Origin: Lamellibrachia columna
Lineage: Eukaryota; Annelida; Polychaeta; Sabellida; Siboglinidae
Length of the DNA: 64,000 nt
Assembly (NCBI GenBank): GCA_963662155.1
Contig: OY759264.1
Location: 12,107,315-12,171,314, forward strand
Direction of reading: 5' to 3'
The translations under genes were made by a program, and so were the position numbers. Below are positions 56,060-64,000 of the stretch, one piece after another (the first letter of the stretch is position 1; every line of letters starts with the position of its first letter). The notes beneath the pieces were generated by a model, which searched no databases, was not told the DNA's origin, and saw only the letters and a program-made list of their open reading frames with translations.

Positions 56060-57060
56060 TGTCTTTGGACCTCTCGATACAATTCGATACAATTAATCTT
56101 GACATTTTATTGTACAAATGAAATGTTTGTGGAATTCCATATATTAATATTAACATTTTAATGAATAATAAAATCCAGGAACTTAAACATTTATTGCTTT
56201 GTGCCAATATATTGTCTCTAAATATTAAAAAGACAATCGTTTGCATATTTAGCCACCCCCCCCCAATAATAAACGCCATATAGACAATTGTATTACAATA
56301 AATAATGAAATTATTAACCACGTTGGTAAACATCACAAGGAAGACTCAGTGAACTTTCTAGGAATATATATTGATAAATATTTAACATTGAATAAACATA
56401 TTAACATAATCAGCTCTAAAATATCTAGAGCATTTTTTGGAATTAACTGAGTGAAATTTCTTTTTTACCGCACAATGCATTGAAATCTCTCTATTATACC
56501 TTAACCCAAAGTCACATAACACACGGAATACAAGCATGGGGAAATGGAAATTCAATAATAATAATAATAATAATAATAATTTTTTTTAACACCGTCAAAT
56601 CCGGGGCTACTGCCCCTTTCACAGGTGTGTACAAACATTATTAATTCACACGACAAAACTTGTATGTAGATTTTAGAGATAATAATAATAGGGGTCCTAG
56701 TGATAATAATACTAACACATGCGCTGTACAAGACGTTAAAAACTATGCAGAATAAGGAAGTTAGCCATTTTACACCGATCCCATTTTAAAATCTAAAAAC
56801 ATATATAAAATCGCTGATATATACAGATTGCATGTTTCATTATTTGTGTATGATAATCAGCATAACACACTATCAAAATCGTTTAAACATTATATACCCG
56901 AAATAAATTTAGAGGAAAACAACATCATCTATTAAACACAGACAGGCCCAGAACACATTTTTCTTCGAAAGTACCTAAGCATAAATTTATAAAAACATAT
57001 GGAATAGGATTTTATAAGATACAAAAGACTAAATCCAGAACATTATTTATAATTTATTAC
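56060..57060 (+). pseudogene. LINE RT remnant, plus strand
   Basis: Disrupted plus-strand translation with recognisable C-terminal RT pieces: LCANILSLNIKKT, FLGIYID-like, AQCIEISLLYLNPKSHNTRN, then HKFIKTYGIGFYKI near 56990. Many stops. A 170-bp LINE 3'-end copy is inserted at 56575-56748. Confidence 0.55.
56575..56748 (-). mobile_element. Short LINE 3'-end insertion
   Basis: T-run followed by GTCAAATCCGGGGCTACTGC and ACATGCGCTGTACAAGACG, matching the 3' UTR at 10150-10310. Orientation with the T-run first means a minus-strand insertion with poly(A), severely 5' truncated. Confidence 0.6.
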
Positions 57061-57659
57061 AAGCATATTACATTGCTTAAAGAAAAAGTAATTGGGTAGA
57101 TAATGTGTCACCAATTGATATTGTTCACTTAGATTTTCAGAAAATGTAATTTGAATTTTTTTTACTAAAACTAAAAGCCCATGCATATTAGGAAATTCAA
57201 CAGTCACGAACACGCTTTGTACCATCAGATCGGTTAGACAATACACTTCCTCCGTCGAAACCATTAATAGGTTATAAAACATTGATATCAATTCTCCATG
57301 TTGTGTACGGAAATTCAGGTCAGCCATGCTCTCGGAAAATACGCATAAATCAACAGTATGGGTATTATACGTGCCAACAATGAGCGGTTCATGAAACAGA
57401 AATCCGTAAGATCGCAAACGAACCCTGTAAGGGCCACTCTCCAAAATGTTCTGACGGTAGGCCTGGCAGAGGTATTTTTCACGTTCCCAGTCTTTGTTAA
57501 ATTTAACTCCGATAAAATATCGAGCGTACATTTAAATTCTAAAATGTCTTTGTTTAAATCCGAAAACTCACTAAGTGGCAGACGGCGCATGTCAGGGATG
57601 CAACCGTTTACAGCTTCGTCCGGTACCAAGGTGCCAAGTTCGCACCTAAAGAAATACAA
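57040..57659 (-). pseudogene. Possible Tudor-domain pseudo-exon
   Basis: After an acceptor-like TATTTCTTTAG at 57649, one frame gives PDMRRLPLSEFSDLNKDILE with FKCTLDIL, and from about 57520 another frame gives VKFNKDWEREKYLCQAYRQN then PLIVGTYNTHTVDLCVF. The hydrophobic spacing resembles a Tudor-SN-type domain, with a frame break in the middle. Identification is weak; it may be a decayed host exon. Confidence 0.3.
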
Positions 57660-58280
57660 ATAAATGCTGGAATTGAATTAAAATACTGTTATTCGATAGT
57701 TATCACTTTCGTCCTCATGCTGTGCTAGAAAACATTGTGGAACATCTATAAATCCACAACATGAGACTATGTTCTGGGAAAGTGATTTGAAATTGCTCGT
57801 GCCTGCACTGTAATGTTGCATATAACAACTGGTCATTCAATTATAATTTTTTTTAATATTCCTTTCCTATAGTGCACTTTTGATGTATGTTTTATATATA
57901 ACATATTCCAGAGATCGTGATTTGAGCACATTGCTTTTAGCCATAAAATACTAAAGCTTGGTTCCGGACGTAACAATACACGCCGTAACTTCATCGTTGT
58001 CAAACCGCGGAGAATTCTTAGGCGTGAGAAATATTCCTAGCCAATGTCCCCCCTTTTCGTAAAATAAAAAAAAATAATGTCAACGTTACTGAAATGTTGG
58101 GCCCGACTGGCAAACAGCACTCCAAAAACGACTTTTAACGCAATCTGGGAATGTCTGCCCCATTTCCCGCGGAAAGAGCATTGTGGGATACCAGTTTCCA
58201 AATCCAATACGGCGGAACCGATTTTCAAGACGCGTAAAGTTGCAGATAAACGAAAGTCAAAATTCAACCCAGAATGGTGC
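57660..58280. other. No gene seen
   Basis: AT-rich, no coding support. Confidence 0.4.
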
Positions 58281-58640
58281 ACATAAATTCCTTGCACCGG
58301 CAGGAGCTAGCAGGGTGCTGGGGATGGCGAGATGTACACTTTGTGTATGCGATTTTTCTGTCGCGTCGGGTGGGCGCACCAATGTGCGTCGGCACGTAAA
58401 GACCGCTCGCCATCAGACAATATCGAAAACGATGGTAGCGACCAAGGGCGGCGTGCGCCAGTACGTTGCCAAGGGCAATGACGCCATTGACGGCGTCACG
58501 ATGGCGGAGACGATGGTGACGTACTGGCTGACATACCACAACCTCCCAATGTCAGCCGAGTTTAGCAGAATGGTCTCGGCATTGTTCCCCGACAGCAATA
58601 TTGCCAGGACATGTTCTTCTGGCAAGTGCTATAAAACTAT
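58281..58640 (+). pseudogene. hAT-like transposase N-terminal fragment
   Basis: Plus-strand frame encodes a BED-like zinc finger (CTLCVCDFSVASGGRTNVRR, then HVKTARH) followed by AETMVTYWLTYHNLPMSAEF and SALFPDSNIARTCSSGKCYK, the start of the hAT-like transposase core. The frame then runs into AT-rich DNA and no DDE region follows, so this is a fragment or a single exon of a domesticated gene. Confidence 0.55.
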
Positions 58641-58855
58641 ATGTAATAATTTATTGTCATTACGCCAAATATGCTACATTGTGATTGTCACAGTTTAGGA
58701 TTAAGACGGCTTTAATAAAATTATAGGACTACCGATTACTGGTTCATCAGACCTTTGGCTGCCACCATCTGCTTAGCAGATGGTTTGTGGCTGGCGGCAC
58801 CCACTTTTTGTTGCATGTTTAGGTTTATATTTCCATAACACCCTTTGTTGTTCAG

Positions 58856-58928
58856 CATGTAATGCATACACAGTATGTAATGCATACACAGTATGTAATG
58901 CAACTACTGTATGTAATGCATACACATT
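58856..58928. repeat. 17-bp tandem repeat, 4 copies
   Basis: GTAATGCATACACAGTA units. Confidence 0.85.
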
Positions 58929-60225
58929 AGTTACACTATAAATCCTGCGACATCAAAACCGTTTATGAGTCAATATAGACGGATTTATGGCGTTGGATTT
59001 ATACTTATTATTTGCTTCTTTAAGTTGCATGTGGAGGTGACGCCTAGCGTATAAGAGAGAACTAGTTTGCCTGTAGGGCTGACGCCTAGCTTCATAGTAA
59101 AGAACTAAATTCGGTATGCAGAGATCACACTTGATCATAGCTGCCCAGTAGTGGCCTATTTGGCAGTCGCTAGTTTTGTCTTGTTTACAGTTCTTGTTCC
59201 GTGTTTTCACCGTACAAAAACCCTCCCGCCACCCTTTATAACTCAATTTTCATGTCATTAAAGTGTGCTTGCTATTTTAGATCATTATGTTACAATGATA
59301 AATTGCTAAAGTGAAACCAAAGGCATTTTGAGGGCCTTTGCACCTATAAGAGTACTTGAAAAGTAACCATTTGCAACTATAATCAAGAATATCATGCACG
59401 TGGTTAATCAAATATACCTCGTTGAACACCGAAAATCTTTATTGCATGGGCAGCGCCATTTTTTTCAGAATCCTACGTCAAGAGTGCTGACTAGGTTTCT
59501 CACAACTCCAACTTTTTTAATCATATACTTGCCAATAAGTTTGGACACGCTGTTTGTGTCTAAAATCTATTTATTTGGCAAGATAGTCCATTCATTCATT
59601 GTTTACCAACTCGCTTCGCGTTCCGATTTGACAGTTCTCTTGATCGAGTGTTGCGTTGTGTCGAAGCCTTCGACTGAGGTACCTGCTGGGAGATTGTCGA
59701 TACCGCTTCAGGCTTTAACGTTCTCCGTCGCCGACGTTTTGAAGGATCTTGACCCATTAGCTGATGAAAATATATCAACTTCAAAACACGACTCTTGAAA
59801 ATGGGCCGAACAAAGCCTAGCATATCGCGCAATTGTGAATTCGGTGTGGTCTGTTTTTCCAGAGAAAATAAAAAAAATTACAACTCTCTATACCTCGCTG
59901 AATCATATTTACATCCGAATGTTGCACAGTTGTTCAGCATTGTAAGAGTTTTTGCTACGTGTAAATCCAATATAAAAGCAAATAAAAATTTAATATTTTT
60001 TTTACTGTGATGTATAAACTGTACTCACAATAGGCTGATGTGCCGAATATTTACGTGTAAATCATGACTGCTTTTTCCTGGGCAGTTTCCAGTATTTCTA
60101 TTACTATCTATGAATAACGTTGTGCTCATATCGAGTACATATTACATTTCTTAGGTTTGTACTCGTGTTTAAGGCCGGTGACACCCACATTTTGTTGCAT
60201 TTTAGGTTTACATTCAGGGTTAGTA
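58929..60225. other. No firm gene
   Basis: A plus-strand ORF at 59394-59798 has no recognised domain or splice support. Words CACCCAC, TTTTGTTGCAT and TAGGTTTA near 58800 recur near 60185, hinting at an old dispersed repeat. Confidence 0.4.
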
Positions 60226-61539
<1,314 letters not shown>

Positions 61540-61541
61540 TA

Positions 61542-64000
61542 TGGTTGGACTTAATTCGACCAGTAGTAGAATGTCTAGCAATTTTTTTATGCAACTGTGG
61601 TACTCGTCACTAGGACTTGTCTTTATATTATGTTGACAGCCATTAAGTTATGAGCCAAGAGTTATTGACATATGATACTGATTTGTTCACATATGTATGG
61701 TTACATTGTCTGCGCGCGCTGTTTGTCAGTGTGTCGTCCGTGAATTTTTTCAGTATTGTCCCTCAAAACATTCTTGGGGATGACACCTCTACAAGAGCAT
61801 TTGGAAACGTCTCAAGAAACGTTTTATTCCAAAGGTAAAGAAAAGCTCATCTTCAACACGTGCTTACACCGCTTTCCAACACGAAATCTCATTCGTTGAT
61901 GTTCAGGTGTTGACCAATCACTGACCGCGTTTCGCGTTATTCGGTAAAAGGCGGACAGTACCAGTGAAATTAATTAAGGCCTTCGATTGCGACACGCACA
62001 AATAGATTCTGTGTCTCATCTACATGATACAATCCCATATGTCTTCATTAAGGCTGCCATTGACCGCTTGTTTCTATCACAGCGTACTGATTTTCGGTGA
62101 GTTATTTGCGTCTTTCCTTGGAAAACATTTCTTTTAATTCTTCAGCGGGTTCCTCCTGTGTCACTAACTTTACCTTTTTGTAGCCATTATACACGTCATG
62201 TCGCTTTCACCCTGACATCTTGACATATCTTTTATTTCCCACAATAGCTTTTGAATTTGAACATCCTTCTTCTAATGCCTCTGAGCGAAATGGTCAGAAT
62301 TTACCTTTAGCTGTGCAACACTAAGGCTTGGTACATGATGTAACAATAATCACCATACCTTGGCGTAACAACCATCTGATTATAACTTAAGTCACAGTTT
62401 ACCTGTTTTCTATAATAATATTATAATACTGATGTTTATCTGCTCATAAATATAGGACAGCAATATATATCAACGATAGTTGACACGTTTTGGTGACAGA
62501 TTGGTACCGGGCGCAATAGTTTTGGTGAAATGCTGAACATTCGTCTAAATGTTTTTCACTTAGCGTGTTATCGATAGCATCCCATGCGAAATCATTCTAA
62601 TGTATAACAATTATTGCTATTTACGCACTTGTTCATTTTGAAGTAATTATATTCATTAGTTATGTGTCAATCCATAACAAAGTTTGATACCGGGCGTAGC
62701 TAGTTAAAGTTTGGACAGCACGAAGATCAAAAGAAAAGGCACTTGTTCAAATAACTGCTATGAAATATTACACTCATCAAAAAGTCCATGTTTCTAAATA
62801 AGGTTAATTTTGGAAAATCATTAATTTGTAGTATTGAAATATTGATGAGGGAGCTTGGTATCGGGTTTAACAATAAACATGGGTTTATTAACAAACAAAA
62901 TGAATTTGGGTACGAGTAGCTATTGTAGAGGTCTATATAGTTTGTGACACACAATTGAAAGTTTATCTTAACATAAGACACATCAAATGGCGAATTATCA
63001 TTACTTAATCAAACATAACAACTTTCTGAAATGCAACATATTTTTGGGAAAGCTTATGTTGGCTGTTTTTTTTACACTTCTTAGGGAACGTGGGCCCTTC
63101 GTCGGCATATGACTATAGAAAAAATACACATTGCCTGAAAGATATCGTCGAGACAAAGATACGTAATAATGATATTTTACAAAAAGAAATAAGCAAGTAA
63201 TAAGGCGGAGAAAGCGCAAAACGAACTGTCAGACAATTTTGGAGAGTGGCCCTTATATGCACATGTAATACACATGCGTGTATATGTATATGATTTTTAT
63301 TGATGCATGTTGTCTTAACATTCTATTGGCAACAGTCTTTGCAACTTTTCAGACAATTGTAAAACAAATGGCTTTTACGTTAACATTAGTGTGACGTAAA
63401 GGACCGTGGCATGAAGGACCACTTTTCCATTCAGAACTACTGTTACCTGTGCAGCCACGTGCTATTGTCTGGTTTGTCGAAGTGGTAGCTTTCACCTTTG
63501 AATTATGCGTACAATAACAAATATCTACCAACAAATAATGTTCGTGCCGAACATGTGACGTTCGTAGAAAACATAGATTACACATACGCTTCTGTTGGTT
63601 AACGAACATCACAGAACACATCGATGGTGTACTATGTCTGGTTTAACTTGCAATACTGCACAGAAAAGAGACAGCGTATGGTCAACGTGACACAACTATA
63701 TTTTTGTCTGACGTTAAACGAAGCAACTGAATTGTCCTTGGATAAGAAAGTAGGGACAACGATATTTAGAGAGTAGCAGAGTATGTTTATAAATATGCAT
63801 AGGCCACGATAAGTCCAACTGAAATGAACCGTTATGTCTATTTGCAGTAATCTGAAAGCAGGTGTTGGCGTAACTTGTATGTGAATTGGGATTGTTACGC
63901 CAAAATCGGTCCGGCCCGACCGATTTTGGCGTGACGTGATCCACGTATGTGCCTGTATGGAATTCCAGAACGAGGGCCGCTGTAGATTGTTTATATAAGT
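61542..64000. other. No gene seen
   Basis: AT-rich; no ORF over 100 codons, no exon-like segment or tandem repeat that I can support. A small palindrome GGTCGGGCCGGACCG-like motif lies near 63910. Confidence 0.5.

Noticed and set aside
58768..58786. Small palindrome CCATCTGCTTAGCAGATGG
   Set aside because: Short stem, no associated gene or repeat copy; too little to interpret.
59394..59798. 134-residue plus-strand ORF
   Set aside because: No recognised family, mixed composition, no exon signals.

Overview
The window is animal nuclear DNA, most likely from an aquatic invertebrate or basal deuterostome. It holds isolated coiled-coil exons with GT-AG junctions in long AT-rich introns, abundant microsatellites, several LINE families, a tRNA-derived SINE, and fragments of THAP, MADF/Harbinger and hAT elements. 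Species cannot be fixed from sequence alone. Many plausible start codons in a six-frame view are not ATG, so starts here were chosen by ATG, Kozak context and TATA position.

Layout. Bases 1-2571 are the minus-strand 5' part of a CR1-like LINE whose ORF1 (SGNH esterase) and ORF2 (endonuclease-RT, running off the window) are both open and are linked by a coronavirus-type slippery heptamer. Bases 3.3-4.2 kb hold old LINE and Harbinger-like pieces. From 8.7 to 16.3 kb there are exons of a minus-strand host coiled-coil gene, three of them preceded at the acceptor side by a minisatellite. From 17.6 to 25.7 kb lie a SINE, a CR1 fragment, a THAP fragment and long simple repeats.

The centre is a nested insertion. 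A complete minus-strand Ty3/Gypsy retrotransposon (25698-48170; 178-bp LTRs with 2 differences; 5-bp target duplication AAGCG) has been entered, directly at its pol stop codon, by a 17,558-bp Polinton/Maverick (25944-43501; 191-bp identical terminal inverted repeats; 6-bp target duplication GACAGT). The left two thirds of the Polinton carry the standard virus-like set, all on the minus strand: adenain-like protease, double-jelly-roll major capsid, basic virion protein, minor capsid, small membrane proteins, chromodomain integrase, two conserved structural or core proteins, packaging ATPase, and a family-B protein-primed polymerase broken by one frameshift and one nonsense codon. Several of these genes start about 38 nt after a TATA box that overlaps or adjoins the stop codon of the preceding gene, and the genes behind each TATA box are chained by overlapping stop/start codons.

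The right third (38.4-42.7 kb) is an accessory block I do not recognise as standard: a NADAR-domain protein, an RPA1-like single-strand DNA-binding protein, an acidic Ser-rich protein with three related alternative terminal exons, and a two-exon plus-strand gene with its own TATA box. This is the best candidate for an undescribed system.

From 48.2 to 64 kb lie a second LINE with an internal 58-bp x 19 minisatellite, a third LINE remnant, a Tudor-like pseudo-exon, a hAT fragment and a 1.3-kb TA-flanked non-autonomous DNA transposon.
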